Source: an uncultured Porphyromonadaceae bacterium (GTDB taxonomy: Bacteria > Bacteroidota > Bacteroidia > Bacteroidales > Muribaculaceae). Taken from it: a stretch of DNA of 64,000 bases. Where the stretch lies: NCBI GenBank assembly GCA_948467675.1, contig CAOKFI010000001.1, forward strand, positions 89,159-153,158, given 5' to 3'. This document shows positions 36,097 to 46,635 of this stretch, one piece after another. Position numbers and translations under genes: made by a program. Positions within the stretch are counted from its first letter, which is position 1; each line of letters begins with the position of its first letter. The notes beneath the pieces were generated by a model that saw nothing but the letters and a program-made list of their open reading frames with translations, did not search any database and had not been told where the DNA came from.

Positions 36097-36130
36097 TTTG
36101 CAGTCTATGTGACTGGGCATAGTAAATTTG
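36097..36130 (+). promoter_or_regulatory. Promoter for clpC
   Basis: TTTG at 36097-36100 and TAAATTTG at 36123-36130, 22-bp spacer (slightly long). ATG follows 21 bp after the box, giving a short leader. No CIRCE-type or CtsR-type repeat was recognised. Confidence 0.55.
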
Positions 36131-36151
36131 AATTATTTATCTCGATTATAT

Positions 36152-38671
36152 ATGGATATCAATTTATCGCAAGAGCTGAAAACAATATTGGAAAACAGCC
36201 GTCAAGAGGCCATAAAGCACAATAACAGCGTTATCCGTCCGGAGCATCTGTTGTTGGCGCTTATGGCTGATTTCGGCAGCACATCTGTCCATATTATGGA
36301 GAAGGCGGCACATGACAGTTCGGTATACGAACTGCAGCAGGGGCTTGACAGCGCTCTTTTTGAGTCATCGCCTGCGGCCGGTGTCGAGCCTACTGTCAGC
36401 GATCTGACCAATCGTCTGGTGAAACTTAGTGTTCTTGAGGCGCGTATGTTAAAATCGACTGTTGTGGCTCCGGAGCATTTGTTGCTGGCCATATTCCATA
36501 ATTCCGAAGTGCGCAACCTGCCGCTTATGGCTCGTTTTTTCGATGCAGGCATAACGTATGAGTCCCTATACCGTCTGATAGCGGATGTCCCTCAGATGGG
36601 CAGTAATTTCACGGAAGACGAGGACGACGATGATGACATGCCGGAATCATCGCGTCCGGCGTCCGGCGGTCAGCAGGATGGAAGCCGTCAGTCTTCGGCT
36701 ACTGTTGGAAAACGCGGTTCCGATACTCCTGTGCTCGACAAGTTCGGCAACGATATGACGCGTGCGGCAGAGGAGGGGCGTCTTGATCCTGTGGTAGGAC
36801 GTGAGACTGAAATAGAACGTCTGGCTCAGATCCTAAGTCGCCGAAAGAAGAATAATCCTGTTCTTATCGGTGAGCCGGGGGTCGGAAAATCGGCTATCGT
36901 AGAGGGCCTTGCACTCCGCATCGTGCAGCGCAAGGTGTCGCGGATACTATTTGACAAACGTGTGATTTCTCTCGACATGGCATCGATTGTAGCCGGAACC
37001 AAATATCGCGGCCAATTCGAAGAACGTATAAAGGCAATACTGAACGAACTGTCTAAAAACAAGGATGTGATCCTGTTTATAGATGAACTTCATACAATAG
37101 TGGGTGCCGGTAATGCCGCCGGATCAATGGATGCTGCAAATATGCTGAAACCGGCGCTTGCACGTGGCGAAATCCAGTGTATAGGTGCCACAACGCTTGA
37201 CGAGTATCGCAAAAATATAGAGAAAGACGGGGCGTTGGAACGGCGTTTCCAGAAAGTGATGGTGGAGCCTACGACATCTGACGAGACGTTGCAGATATTG
37301 AATAATATCAAAGACAAGTACGAGGAGCATCATAATGTGAACTTCACTCCGGAGGCGCTTGAGGCGTGTGTGAAACTGACCGAACGCTATATCAGCGACC
37401 GCAACTTCCCCGATAAGGCTATAGATGCCATGGATGAGGCCGGGTCCCGTGTGCATATTACGAATATTACTGTCCCTAAAGAGATAGAATCGATAGAGGA
37501 GGCTATAATTGAAGCCGGATCCCTTAAACGCCAGGCCGCACAGGCCCAGGACTTCGAGAGTGCCGCTTCATATCGTGACAAGGAGCAAAAACTGCGGAAA
37601 GATCTCGATGAGGCCAAAGCCCGTTGGGAACAGCAGCTGAACGAGCAGCGTGAGACCGTTGACGAGGAAAAAGTGGCAGAAGTAGTGGCAATGATGACAG
37701 GAGTGCCGGTACAGCGTATAGCGCAGGCCGAGGGCAAACGTCTGCTTGAGATGGCTCCGTCGCTGAAGCGCGCCATAATCGGCCAGGATGGAGCTATCGA
37801 TAAAATCGTCAAAGCAATACAGCGTAACCGCGTGGGGCTGAAAGATCCTAACAAGCCGATAGGTACGTTTATGTTTCTGGGGCCGACAGGCGTAGGTAAG
37901 ACTCATCTTGCAAAGCGTCTTGCCGAGTATCTTTTCGATTCGGCCGATACGCTTATACGGGTGGATATGAGCGAATATATGGAGAAATTTACCGTCAGTC
38001 GCCTTGTCGGGGCTCCTCCTGGATATGTAGGCTATGAGGAGGGCGGCCAGTTGACTGAGAAGGTGCGTCGTCGTCCGTATTCTGTCGTGCTTCTCGATGA
38101 GATCGAGAAAGCGCATCCGGATGTGTTCAATCTGCTGCTGCAGGTGATGGATGAAGGACGTCTGACCGATAGTCTCGGACGTAAGGTCGATTTCAAGAAC
38201 ACGATCATCATCATGACATCCAATATCGGAACACGTCAGCTGAAAGATTTCGGATCCGGAGTCGGATTCAATACACGCCAGGTCGACAAAGATTACACCC
38301 ATGGCGTGCTCCAGAAAGCACTTAACAAGGCTTTCTCTCCTGAATTTCTTAACCGTATCGACGATATCGTGATGTTCGATTCGCTTGACAAGGACGCGAT
38401 CTTCAGCATAATAGATATTGAGCTGTCGGGATTCTACAGACGTATTGAATCTTTGGGATACAGACTTGAGATCACGGAAGAAGCAAAAAGTTATATAGCG
38501 GAAAAAGGTTATGATGCCCAATACGGTGCACGTCCATTGAAGCGCGCCATCCAGAAATATCTTGAGGATCCGCTTGCCGAGATGATAATATCGGCTTCGC
38601 TGAAAGCCGGTAATCTGATAAAGGTGGATTACGACAAGGATGCTGACAAGATAACCACTGCCGTAGAGTGA
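36152..38671 (+). CDS. clpC: ATP-dependent Clp protease ATP-binding subunit, ClpC type
   Basis: 839 aa from ATG 36152. Two Clp N-repeats (about 5-145), an acidic DEDDDDD linker near residue 160, AAA1 with GEPGVGKS, a short middle domain with a UVR-like helix (about 440-480), and AAA2 with GPTGVGKT and the Clp signature. The short middle domain and a VGF tripeptide at residues 704-706, in the loop that docks on ClpP, argue for ClpC and against the disaggregase ClpB. It unfolds substrates for ClpP. htpG follows behind a terminator, so two stress genes are adjacent but separately ended. Confidence 0.9.
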   Translation: MDINLSQELKTILENSRQEAIKHNNSVIRPEHLLLALMADFGSTSVHIMEKAAHDSSVYELQQGLDSALFESSPAAGVEPTVSDLTNRLVKLSVLEARMLKSTVVAPEHLLLAIFHNSEVRNLPLMARFFDAGITYESLYRLIADVPQMGSNFTEDEDDDDDMPESSRPASGGQQDGSRQSSATVGKRGSDTPVLDKFGNDMTRAAEEGRLDPVVGRETEIERLAQILSRRKKNNPVLIGEPGVGKSAIVEGLALRIVQRKVSRILFDKRVISLDMASIVAGTKYRGQFEERIKAILNELSKNKDVILFIDELHTIVGAGNAAGSMDAANMLKPALARGEIQCIGATTLDEYRKNIEKDGALERRFQKVMVEPTTSDETLQILNNIKDKYEEHHNVNFTPEALEACVKLTERYISDRNFPDKAIDAMDEAGSRVHITNITVPKEIESIEEAIIEAGSLKRQAAQAQDFESAASYRDKEQKLRKDLDEAKARWEQQLNEQRETVDEEKVAEVVAMMTGVPVQRIAQAEGKRLLEMAPSLKRAIIGQDGAIDKIVKAIQRNRVGLKDPNKPIGTFMFLGPTGVGKTHLAKRLAEYLFDSADTLIRVDMSEYMEKFTVSRLVGAPPGYVGYEEGGQLTEKVRRRPYSVVLLDEIEKAHPDVFNLLLQVMDEGRLTDSLGRKVDFKNTIIIMTSNIGTRQLKDFGSGVGFNTRQVDKDYTHGVLQKALNKAFSPEFLNRIDDIVMFDSLDKDAIFSIIDIELSGFYRRIESLGYRLEITEEAKSYIAEKGYDAQYGARPLKRAIQKYLEDPLAEMIISASLKAGNLIKVDYDKDADKITTAVE

Positions 38672-38705
38672 CGGTTTTGTCACGTCGGTTAACTTTTTTC
38701 AAGAT

Positions 38706-38738
38706 AAAATGTCACATCTGCGGTGTGGCATTTTTTTT
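38706..38738 (+). terminator. Terminator after clpC
   Basis: 11-bp stem (38706-38715 region with 38724-38734, one mismatch) followed by a run of eight T. Confidence 0.88.
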
Positions 38739-38798
38739 GCTGTGTGTTGTAATATGACAGATATAAAAACAAAATAAAATAAATAACAGATACCTGAC

Positions 38799-40847
38799 AT
38801 GAGTACTCAGAAAGGAACCATCGGGGTAACCACAGAGAATATATTCCCCGTAATAAAAAAGTTTTTGTACAGTGACCACGAAATTTTCTTGCGTGAGTTG
38901 GTTTCTAATGCCATAGACGCCACCCAAAAGCTCAAGACGCTTTCGTCATTTGGCGATTTCAAGGGCGAAGTAGGCGATACGTCAGTACGTGTGACCGTAG
39001 ACAAAGAGGCCGGAACGCTTACTGTAAGTGACCATGGTATAGGAATGACGGCTGATGACATAGAGAAATACATCAACCAGATCGCTTTTTCCGGAGCCGA
39101 GGAGTTTCTGGCGAAATATAAAGACACAGCCAATTCAATCATAGGCCATTTCGGATTAGGATTCTATTCGGCATTTATGGTCGCTAAAAAAGTGGAGATT
39201 CGTTCGCTCAGCTATAAAGAAGGAGCCGAGGCTGTCAAGTGGGAGTGTGACGGATCGCCGGAATACACTATGGAACCGGCCGACAAATCAGACCGCGGCA
39301 CCGATATTGTCCTCTACATCGACGATGACTGCAAGGAGTTTCTTGAGCAGTCGAAGATAGATGAACTTCTGAAAAAATACTGCCGGTTCCTGCCGGTTCC
39401 TGTAGTAAGCGGAAAGGAGCAGGAGTGGAAAGACGGAAAGTGGGTTGTTACCGACAAAGACCGTGTGGTCAATATTACAGAGCCGGCATGGATGAAGAAA
39501 CCGGCCGATCTGACTGATGAGGATTACAGAAACTTTTATCATGAACTGTATCCTGGACAGGACGATCCTCTGTTCTGGATACACCTGAATGTGGATTATC
39601 CGTTCACGTTGACCGGCATTCTGTTCTTCCCGAAGATCAAGAATAATTTCGAAGTCACTAAGAACCGTATCCAGTTGTATTGCAATCAGGTCTATGTGAC
39701 AGATTCTGTAGAGGGCGTGGTTCCTGAATTCATGATGCTTCTTCAGGGTGTGATAGATTCTCCCGACATACCGCTGAATGTATCGCGTTCTTATCTGCAG
39801 AGCGACAGTGCGGTCAAGAAGATTGCAAGCTATATAACCAAGAAAGTTTCGGCACGTCTGGAGGATATCTTCAAGTCTGACCGTGCAGATTTTGAGCACA
39901 AATGGGACGATATCAAGATATTCATCGAATACGGTATGCTCACTGACGAGAAATTCTGTGATGCCGCAATGAAATTTGCGATGGTTAAAGATACCGAAGG
40001 GAAGTATTTCACACTTGAGGAGTATCGTAAACTTATAGAGGCAGACCAGACAGACAAAGACGGTAATGTAGTATATCTTTATACAACAGATCCTACGGCT
40101 CAGTATAACTATATCAAAGACGCCACCGACAAGGGTTACAATGTACTTGTTATGGACGGACAGCTCGACAGCCATTTCGTGGCGATGCTTGAGAGCAAGA
40201 TAGACAAATCTCGCTTCGTTCGTGTCGACAGCGATATCATATCCAATCTTATCCGCAAAGCCGATAAGCCTGATGTGAATCTGTCGGCGTCGGAGAGAGA
40301 GATTCTGACCTCAATATTCCGCTCTCAGATTCCTGCTGTCGAGAAAAGTGAGTTCCTGGTGTCGTTCGAGGCTCTTGGTGAGTCTGACGCTCCGCTGTTG
40401 CTGACGCAGAACGAGTATATGCGCCGTATGAAGGAGATGGCATCGCTTCAGCCCGGTATGAACTTTTATGGTGAACTGCCTGACAGCTATACGATGGTGG
40501 TCAATACCAATAATCCGTTGATCTCTAAAATAAAGGATAATGCGGATGAAGCTATCGCCGGCAAGATAAATCCTCTTTTGGAGTCGATCAATGCCAATAA
40601 CGACAAGATCAACAGCCTGCGTGAGTCTTCGAAAGACAAGGCTATGCCTGAAGATGATTCAAAAGAGATCGACAATCTTGAGAATGCTAATGGCAAGTCC
40701 CGTGAGGACATGGCCGCTATTGCGTCGGATTATGCCAAGACTCAGCCGGTTGTGCGTCAGCTCATAGATCTGGCGCTTCTCGGATCCGGTCTGCTTAAAG
40801 GCAAGGCTCTCTCCGCCTTTATCAAGCGTTCGGTAGAACTGCTTTAA
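38799..40847 (+). CDS. htpG: Molecular chaperone HtpG (Hsp90)
   Basis: 682 aa. GHKL ATPase domain: ELVSNAIDATQKL (Mg-binding Asn), DHGIGMT (ATP-binding Asp), and GHFGLGFYSAFMVA (lid glycine motif). The middle domain contains NVSRSYLQSD with the catalytic Arg, and the C-terminal dimerisation domain is present. Bacterial Hsp90 remodels client proteins with DnaK. The leader is A-rich; no TAnnTTTG box was found upstream, so the promoter may be of another class or be read from upstream. Confidence 0.96.
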   Translation: MSTQKGTIGVTTENIFPVIKKFLYSDHEIFLRELVSNAIDATQKLKTLSSFGDFKGEVGDTSVRVTVDKEAGTLTVSDHGIGMTADDIEKYINQIAFSGAEEFLAKYKDTANSIIGHFGLGFYSAFMVAKKVEIRSLSYKEGAEAVKWECDGSPEYTMEPADKSDRGTDIVLYIDDDCKEFLEQSKIDELLKKYCRFLPVPVVSGKEQEWKDGKWVVTDKDRVVNITEPAWMKKPADLTDEDYRNFYHELYPGQDDPLFWIHLNVDYPFTLTGILFFPKIKNNFEVTKNRIQLYCNQVYVTDSVEGVVPEFMMLLQGVIDSPDIPLNVSRSYLQSDSAVKKIASYITKKVSARLEDIFKSDRADFEHKWDDIKIFIEYGMLTDEKFCDAAMKFAMVKDTEGKYFTLEEYRKLIEADQTDKDGNVVYLYTTDPTAQYNYIKDATDKGYNVLVMDGQLDSHFVAMLESKIDKSRFVRVDSDIISNLIRKADKPDVNLSASEREILTSIFRSQIPAVEKSEFLVSFEALGESDAPLLLTQNEYMRRMKEMASLQPGMNFYGELPDSYTMVVNTNNPLISKIKDNADEAIAGKINPLLESINANNDKINSLRESSKDKAMPEDDSKEIDNLENANGKSREDMAAIASDYAKTQPVVRQLIDLALLGSGLLKGKALSAFIKRSVELL

Positions 40848-40868
40848 TCCTGCGACATAATATAAAAT

Positions 40869-40923
40869 AAAGCGATTCCATTGTCAGATACGATACGGTG
40901 TCTGTCAGTGGAATCGCTTTTTT
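40869..40923 (+). terminator. Terminator after htpG
   Basis: Outer perfect 12-bp stem 40869-40880 with 40909-40920, with extra inner pairing, and T-runs at the end. Convergent MFS gene ends 69 bp further. Confidence 0.85.
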
Positions 40924-40991
40924 ATATCGTTGCGATTTAAAATACCCGATTATAAGTCTGTGTTATACAAGGATTGCCATGGTCGCGGCCG

Positions 40992-42146
40992 TTAAGCGCC
41001 CTGTGAGCCATACCGGTGGTGCAGTGTCATGAATATGACAGATGCGATTATAGCAAAAGGAATACCTACCAGGGCAGGAGAGGCAATGCCCCATCCGGCA
41101 TGAATGGCAAAGCCGCCTAATGCTGCAGCCATAGCATTGGATACATTGAATGCAATCTGAATACCTGCACCGCCAAGCATTTCGCCGCCAGGGGCGAACT
41201 TTACGATCAGATACTGCATCGGGCCGCCGATTGCAAACAGGCATGCGGCAGCAATGAACATGAACAATATTGACGGAACCTTGAACGGCGCGCAGAAATA
41301 TATCAGCGGCATAAGGAATGTGAGTATAATGGTAGCCATGCCTGACACGAATGCCGGTTTGTACTTATCGGCGAGCTTACCGGCAACGAGTCCTCCGGTC
41401 ACCATGCCGGAACCGGCTATGATCATGACCCAGGTCATGTTGCCGGTTGTGAAGCCTGTCACTTCCGTGAGCATCGGCTCCATATAGCTCATCCAGCAAT
41501 ATGCGCTGAGCTGTCCGATGAAGATACCTGCATAGATCAGCCACGGTGCCAGATGACGCAGAAACCGGAATTCACTTTTCATACTGTGCGGAGCCGACGC
41601 CGGAATCTGAGGCACGAAGTATCGTACCGAGAAGGCGGTCATGATGCCGAATATGGTGGCGATGACAAATGTCAGACGCCATGATACCAGATTGGTGAGC
41701 AGGGTAGTGGTCGGAACTCCTATGACATTTGAAACCGACATGCCTGCGATCATCACCGCTACAGCCTGGGCTCCGCGTCCTTCAGGCACTAACCGTGATG
41801 CTGCTATAGCGGCTGTGCCGAAGTAGGCACCGTGCGGAAGTCCGGATATGAACCGGGATATGAGCAGGGTGTAATAATCCTGCGAGACGGCACACAGTAA
41901 ATTGCCGAACGCTATGACGCAGCCAAGAAATATAAGGACGCTGCGTATGCGGTATTTGCTCAGAAGCAGCAGGGATGGAGCTCCGACCGCAACTCCGGCT
42001 GCGTAAGCCGATATGAAATCTCCGGCACGTGAGATGCTGACATCCATAGCAGATGCAACATCGGTCAATATGCCCATAATGGCAAATTCGGCGATACCCA
42101 TTGCAAATGTGCCTAATGCAAGGGCAATAAGGCTTTTATTCATCAT
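40992..42146 (-). CDS. Major facilitator superfamily efflux transporter (AraJ/DHA1-like)
   Basis: 384 aa with about twelve membrane helices. N-terminal LALGTFAMGIAEFAIMGIL and RFISGLPHGAYFGTAAIAASRLV match the AraJ/YdhP drug:H+ antiporter-1 group. Likely exports a small molecule; substrate unknown. It starts 4 bp after tatD and is the last gene of a four-gene operon starting at 44484. Confidence 0.88.
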   Translation of the reverse strand: MMNKSLIALALGTFAMGIAEFAIMGILTDVASAMDVSISRAGDFISAYAAGVAVGAPSLLLLSKYRIRSVLIFLGCVIAFGNLLCAVSQDYYTLLISRFISGLPHGAYFGTAAIAASRLVPEGRGAQAVAVMIAGMSVSNVIGVPTTTLLTNLVSWRLTFVIATIFGIMTAFSVRYFVPQIPASAPHSMKSEFRFLRHLAPWLIYAGIFIGQLSAYCWMSYMEPMLTEVTGFTTGNMTWVMIIAGSGMVTGGLVAGKLADKYKPAFVSGMATIILTFLMPLIYFCAPFKVPSILFMFIAAACLFAIGGPMQYLIVKFAPGGEMLGGAGIQIAFNVSNAMAAALGGFAIHAGWGIASPALVGIPFAIIASVIFMTLHHRYGSQGA

Positions 42147-42150
42147 TGTG

Positions 42151-42936
42151 TCAGCTTATACCAAACAATCGTTTTGCGTTAGCGGTGGTTGAATCTGCAA
42201 CATCCTTGAGCGGAAGATTCATAGCGGATGCGACAGTTTCCGCAGTGCGGATTATGTATGAACTTTCATTGCGGTGTCCGCGATACGGGACTGGTGCGAG
42301 ATAAGGAGAGTCGGTCTCAAGGAGTAACCGGTCAATTCCGATTTCAGGCAGGGCTTCACGTAACCGTGAGTTTTTGAATGTGACGATTCCGTTTATTCCG
42401 AAGTATGCATCCGTACGTTTGCGTATAGCCTCTACATCGTCGGTATTTCCTCCGAAACTGTGAAAAATAAGCTGCGGGATCCGGCCTTGACGGCTGTCAA
42501 GCAGATCGAGGATTTCTGTTAACGCCTCACGACAATGTATGATTGCGGGCAGACCGGTATCGCAGGCCCAGTCCAACTGTGCGTCGAGAGCGTCAGCCTG
42601 CTCCGAAGCATAAGTCTTATCCCAATATAGATCCATTCCTATTTCGCCGACAGCACGATAGCCGACACCGGAATATAGTTCGTCTCTGATTGCCGAGAGC
42701 GCTGTCTGCCAGTTGTTGTCGATTTCGGTAGGATGTAGTCCCATGGCCATGACTGTATTGCATGGATACGATGTGTGAAGTTCTTTCATCCTGCCGATTG
42801 TCGACAGATCTACATTAGGCAGCATCATCCAGGTAACGCTTCCGGTTATGGCCCGATCCATTGATTCTCGTCTGTCGGAGTCGAACTCTTCCAGATACAT
42901 GTGGGTATGAGTATCGAACAGGTCGAATGATTCCAT
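42151..42936 (-). CDS. tatD: TatD family metal-dependent hydrolase
   Basis: 261 aa TIM-barrel hydrolase. DTHTHMYLEEFD (His10, His12) gives the metal pair, GEIGMDLYWD the bridging Glu, IIHCREA and FHSFGG further His, and LLETDSPYLAP the conserved Asp. TatD proteins are 3'-5' DNA exonucleases or D-aminoacyl-type hydrolases in repair. Lies 4 bp after the polyprenyl synthase gene. Confidence 0.93.
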   Translation of the reverse strand: MESFDLFDTHTHMYLEEFDSDRRESMDRAITGSVTWMMLPNVDLSTIGRMKELHTSYPCNTVMAMGLHPTEIDNNWQTALSAIRDELYSGVGYRAVGEIGMDLYWDKTYASEQADALDAQLDWACDTGLPAIIHCREALTEILDLLDSRQGRIPQLIFHSFGGNTDDVEAIRKRTDAYFGINGIVTFKNSRLREALPEIGIDRLLLETDSPYLAPVPYRGHRNESSYIIRTAETVASAMNLPLKDVADSTTANAKRLFGIS

Positions 42937-42940
42937 TGTT

Positions 42941-43903
42941 TCAATGAGTACGATGTAGCGAGTCCTGAGCTATTTTGACAAAAAAGTCTATGGCTCCCGG
43001 CACCATCTCAATGCTTCGTAATGATTCGATGGCATTGTCGATATATGTCTCGATAAGTCCGGTGCACTGTTGCCGGAGACCGAGTTCCTCGTATATGGCT
43101 TTTACTTTTGCTATTTTTGTCGGAGCATCGGTATCGCTGCCGATAAAGCGGCATATTTCATCATGCTTATCGGAATTCAGTGCGGAAATGAGCAGCCATG
43201 TCTTTTTGTCGTTTACGATATCGCCACCGATATTTTTCCCGAAAACATCTGGATCGCCGAACGTGTCGAGCAGATCGTCTTCGAGCTGGAAGGCCAGACC
43301 AAGTTTGATGCCGTAGTCATAGAGTGCCCGGCATTCGTATTCATTGGCTCCGGCAACTATCGCACCGAGCTTGCATGCGCAACCGAGCAATACCGATGTT
43401 TTGAGACGGATCATCTCCATATATTCGTCGACTGTGACGTCCATACGGTTCTCAAAGTCCATGTCGTATTGCTGGCCCTCATACACTTCCATGGCTGTTG
43501 TATTGAAGAGCTCCATCACACGCCATGTGATTGTAGCGTCGCAGCGGCTCATTAGTTGCCCGGCCATGGTCAGCATAGCGTCGCCGGAGAGTATTGCCGT
43601 TGATTCGTTCCATTTGCGGTGTACTGTTGGACGTCCGCGGCGCATGTCGGCACGATCCATCACATCGTCATGAAGCAATGTGAAGTTATGATACATTTCC
43701 ACACCGAGAGCCTGGTTCCGCACGGCGGATATGTCAGCTCCCAAAGCCGCGCATGCACCGAGCGTAAGAACCGGACGCAGCCGCTTTCCGCCACTTCCCA
43801 TTGCATACTTTATCGGATCGAACAATCCGGCAGGCTGTTCGGGATACTTGATCTGGTCTATTGCCTTATTGATGTAGTCGGCAAGATATTCAGCAGTAAA
43901 CAT
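42941..43903 (-). CDS. Polyprenyl (isoprenoid) diphosphate synthase
   Basis: 320 aa trans-prenyltransferase. GSGGKRLRP (36-44), first Asp-rich motif with Asp79, Asp80 and Asp83 in LLHDDVMDRA, and second motif FQLEDDLLD. It condenses isopentenyl diphosphate with an allylic primer. The residue five positions before the first Asp motif is Phe (F74), with no second bulky aromatic, which fits a C15-C20 or longer product, but chain length cannot be read safely; it could serve quinone side chains. Operon with tatD and the lipoprotein. Confidence 0.9.
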   Translation of the reverse strand: MFTAEYLADYINKAIDQIKYPEQPAGLFDPIKYAMGSGGKRLRPVLTLGACAALGADISAVRNQALGVEMYHNFTLLHDDVMDRADMRRGRPTVHRKWNESTAILSGDAMLTMAGQLMSRCDATITWRVMELFNTTAMEVYEGQQYDMDFENRMDVTVDEYMEMIRLKTSVLLGCACKLGAIVAGANEYECRALYDYGIKLGLAFQLEDDLLDTFGDPDVFGKNIGGDIVNDKKTWLLISALNSDKHDEICRFIGSDTDAPTKIAKVKAIYEELGLRQQCTGLIETYIDNAIESLRSIEMVPGAIDFFVKIAQDSLHRTH

Positions 43904-43908
43904 ATAGT

Positions 43909-44484
43909 TTATTTTAGTGCGTTGTTGAATCGGTTTAGCCCAAGCGAGTCGGAGCCGTATGCTGAGCGTATGGCGTCTATCATGTCATTGTCGCCGTACC
44001 GGCATATATGGCGTCCAAGCCTGTCAGGTTCAGCACACTCCGTAAGAAGTTTTGCCTGAATCTCCAATGGCAGCCGCAATGCATTCTCGTCAACTGACAT
44101 TACAAATGTATCGCATTCATCGCTAAGGCCAAGTGCGTTGTAACAGCTGATAGCCTGACGGGCTATCAGACTTGCGTTTTTATGTAGCACAGTATCATCT
44201 CCTGCAAGCATGTTGACGAAAATGGCCGCAGCTTCGCGCGGAGATTTTGTAATGACCAATGCGGCTCCGAGAATGGACGGTGATTTTTCTGCTGCATGGG
44301 TTATTACAGCGTTACCGTCGGCCACTGATATACGGAGCGATGGCAACAGATCTGACAATGAGTCCAGCCGGTTTTCTGCCACGCAACAGGATATGCGTTC
44401 TACTGCGTCATCGGCAGGCGACAGAGCCGCACAGCCAGTACAGGCATATACAGCCATAAGGATTGAAACACTCCGCATTTTCAT
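43909..44484 (-). CDS. Hypothetical lipoprotein
   Basis: 191 aa, no family recognised. The signal ends in ACTGC (lipobox, Cys18). The rest looks all-helical (VERISCCVAENRLDSLSDLL; EAAAIFVNMLAGDDTVL; ASLIARQAISCYNALGL), perhaps a degenerate TPR-like fold. A -7 promoter box ends four bases before the ATG. The polyprenyl synthase gene begins 5 bp after it, so they are co-transcribed. A link to isoprenoid or envelope metabolism is only by context. Confidence 0.75.
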   Translation of the reverse strand: MKMRSVSILMAVYACTGCAALSPADDAVERISCCVAENRLDSLSDLLPSLRISVADGNAVITHAAEKSPSILGAALVITKSPREAAAIFVNMLAGDDTVLHKNASLIARQAISCYNALGLSDECDTFVMSVDENALRLPLEIQAKLLTECAEPDRLGRHICRYGDNDMIDAIRSAYGSDSLGLNRFNNALK

Positions 44485-44488
44485 GCTG

Positions 44489-44496
44489 CAAAGATA
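44489..44496 (-). promoter_or_regulatory. -7 box directly before the lipoprotein gene
   Basis: TATCTTTG on the minus strand with only four bases before the ATG at 44484, so the transcript would begin at or near the start codon. ATG 44478 is an alternative start a few codons in. Confidence 0.5.
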
Positions 44497-44530
44497 CTAA
44501 ATTATTCGCGTGCGGCATTATGATATAACC

Positions 44531-44565
44531 ATACAGCCGCATCCAAATAACGGGTGCGGCTGTAT
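44531..44565 (-). terminator. Terminator after ftsH
   Basis: 14-bp arms 44531-44544 and 44552-44565 with one mismatch. The T-run on the minus strand is weak. It separates ftsH from the lipoprotein promoter. Confidence 0.75.
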
Positions 44566-44581
44566 ACAGTCTCGGACTGGT

Positions 44582-46612
44582 TCATTTATTGTCTGCAGGC
44601 GGAGTATATGGCGGAGGGGTGACATCCTCGTGATCGACATCTACCACATCACCGTTGTCAGTTGACGATGCTGATGCCGGGGTGGCTGGATCTTTGTCGC
44701 TTTTTGCAGCGAGAATTTCGTCGGTACGTGATGTCCACTGACGTTTGCCGAATATCTTTTCCACATCTTCGGTGAATATTACCTCACGCGACAGCAATAC
44801 TTCGGCGAGTTGTCCATGGCCTTCGGCGTGCTGTTTCAGTATGCTTTTGGCGCGTTCATATTGTTCGTCAATGATACGTGACACTTCGTCATCAATCATC
44901 TTGGCACGTTCGTTGCTGTACGGTTTGGAGAATCCATAATCCTGTCCGGTCGAATCATAGTAGCTGAGGTTAGGAAGTTTCTGGCTCATTCCATAATATA
45001 CGACCATAGCGTATGCCTGTTTGGTGACACGTTCCAGATCGTTTGCCGCACCAGTTGAGATACGTCCGAGAAACAGTTCCTCGGCAGCCCGCCCGCCAAG
45101 GGTGGCGCACATTTCGTCAAGTATAGCTTGTGTCGGAGTGATCTGACGTTCTTCAGGCAGATACCATGCCGCTCCAAGCGCTTTTCCACGCGGTACGATT
45201 GTCACCTTAATCAGTGGATTGGCATATTGCAGATGCCATGACAGTGCCGCATGACCGGCTTCGTGGATGGCTATGGCATGCTTCTCTTCGTCGGTAAGTA
45301 CTTTTGAACGTTTTTCAAGGCCTCCGATAATGCGGTCGACCGCATCGATGAAATCCTGACGTTCTACGACAGTCTTGTTGTGTCGGGCAGCGATAAGTGC
45401 GGCTTCATTACATACGTTGGCGATGTCAGCACCGGAGAATCCGGGAGTCTGACGTGCCAACAGCTCTACATCGAGCCCCGGTTCTGTCTTGATTTTGCGT
45501 AGATGTACATTGAATATCGCCACACGGTCGTTAAGATCCGGCAGCTCTACATATATCTGACGGTCGAAACGTCCGGCACGGAGCAGCGCTTTGTCGAGAA
45601 TATCGGCGCGGTTGGTTGCGGCAAGTATTATTACACCGCTATTGGAGCCGAATCCGTCCATTTCGGTAAGCAGCTGGTTGAGCGTGTTCTCGCGCTCATC
45701 GTTGGATCCCATGTTCGGATTCCGTCCACGGGCACGTCCTACCGCGTCGATCTCATCGATAAACACTATACATGGCGCTTTTTCTTTAGCCTGGCGAAAC
45801 AGGTCGCGTACGCGCGACGCGCCGACACCCACAAACATTTCTACAAAGTCAGAACCTGACATTGAGAAGAATGGCACGTTGGCTTCGCCTGCTACAGCTT
45901 TGGCAAGCAGTGTTTTGCCTGTTCCGGGAGGGCCTACAAGAAGGGCGCCTTTGGGGATTTTACCGCCAAGGTCGGTATATCGTTGCGGATTTTTGAGAAA
46001 CTCCACAATCTCCTCTATCTCTGTTTTTGCTTCTGATAGGCCGGCTACATCCTTGAACGTAACCTGTATCGGTCCGTCTTTATCGAATATCTGTGCCTTG
46101 GATTTGCCTACGCTGAACACTCCGCCGGCTCCGCCTCCATCGCGTCCTGACATGCGGCGCATGAAATAGAGCCAGAAACCGATAAACAGGATTATCGGGC
46201 CGAAAGACCACAGCAAGCCGGAAAAATCACTGCTTTTTTCGTACTTGACGTCTCCTTTGAACACTCCTTCGGATTTCCAGCGGTCTATCTGGTTCTGAAG
46301 ATGATCTACAGATCCTATGTCTGTGATGACTTTTGCATCAGCGCCGTTGCTTTTCTGCATCTGACTCTCGTTGAATACCACTTTGGCCAGAGAGTCGGTA
46401 AGTACGGCTTCCGCTTTGTCTTTGTTTGTGAATATTATGATCTTGGATACTCCTCCGTCTACAACGTATTTTTCAAATACATTGTAATCGACCTCTTTGG
46501 TCATAGTATTGCTATCCATATAGAATACTCCAAAGAGAAACAGGAGAATAATGGCGTACATCCAGTAGATACTGAATTTCGGCGCTTTCTTTTTGCTTTT
46601 GTTGTTATCCAT
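44582..46612 (-). CDS. ftsH: ATP-dependent zinc metalloprotease FtsH
   Basis: 676 aa. Two membrane helices (about 15-32 and 132-150) flank a periplasmic domain; then the AAA domain with GPPGTGKT (about 228-235), [13 protein letters not shown] and the second region of homology; then the zinc site HEAGH (about 450). FtsH degrades misfolded membrane proteins and short-lived regulators. The C-terminus ends in a Pro/Asp-rich tail. It follows rsfS by 23 bp, a common Bacteroidota arrangement. Confidence 0.96.
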   Translation of the reverse strand: MDNNKSKKKAPKFSIYWMYAIILLFLFGVFYMDSNTMTKEVDYNVFEKYVVDGGVSKIIIFTNKDKAEAVLTDSLAKVVFNESQMQKSNGADAKVITDIGSVDHLQNQIDRWKSEGVFKGDVKYEKSSDFSGLLWSFGPIILFIGFWLYFMRRMSGRDGGGAGGVFSVGKSKAQIFDKDGPIQVTFKDVAGLSEAKTEIEEIVEFLKNPQRYTDLGGKIPKGALLVGPPGTGKTLLAKAVAGEANVPFFSMSGSDFVEMFVGVGASRVRDLFRQAKEKAPCIVFIDEIDAVGRARGRNPNMGSNDERENTLNQLLTEMDGFGSNSGVIILAATNRADILDKALLRAGRFDRQIYVELPDLNDRVAIFNVHLRKIKTEPGLDVELLARQTPGFSGADIANVCNEAALIAARHNKTVVERQDFIDAVDRIIGGLEKRSKVLTDEEKHAIAIHEAGHAALSWHLQYANPLIKVTIVPRGKALGAAWYLPEERQITPTQAILDEMCATLGGRAAEELFLGRISTGAANDLERVTKQAYAMVVYYGMSQKLPNLSYYDSTGQDYGFSKPYSNERAKMIDDEVSRIIDEQYERAKSILKQHAEGHGQLAEVLLSREVIFTEDVEKIFGKRQWTSRTDEILAAKSDKDPATPASASSTDNGDVVDVDHEDVTPPPYTPPADNK

Positions 46613-46635
46613 ATTGGGTATTGAGATCTGCCTGA

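Noticed and set aside
36152..38671. ClpB disaggregase as the identity of this gene
   Set aside because: The long ClpB middle coiled coil is missing, and the VGF loop typical of ClpP partners is present.
37568..38683. 371-aa open frame antisense to clpC
   Set aside because: Complete overlap with conserved AAA+ coding sequence and no protein-like features.
39288..40175. 295-aa open frame antisense to htpG
   Set aside because: Shadow of the Hsp90 reading frame; Cys/Ile-rich composition unlike neighbouring proteins.
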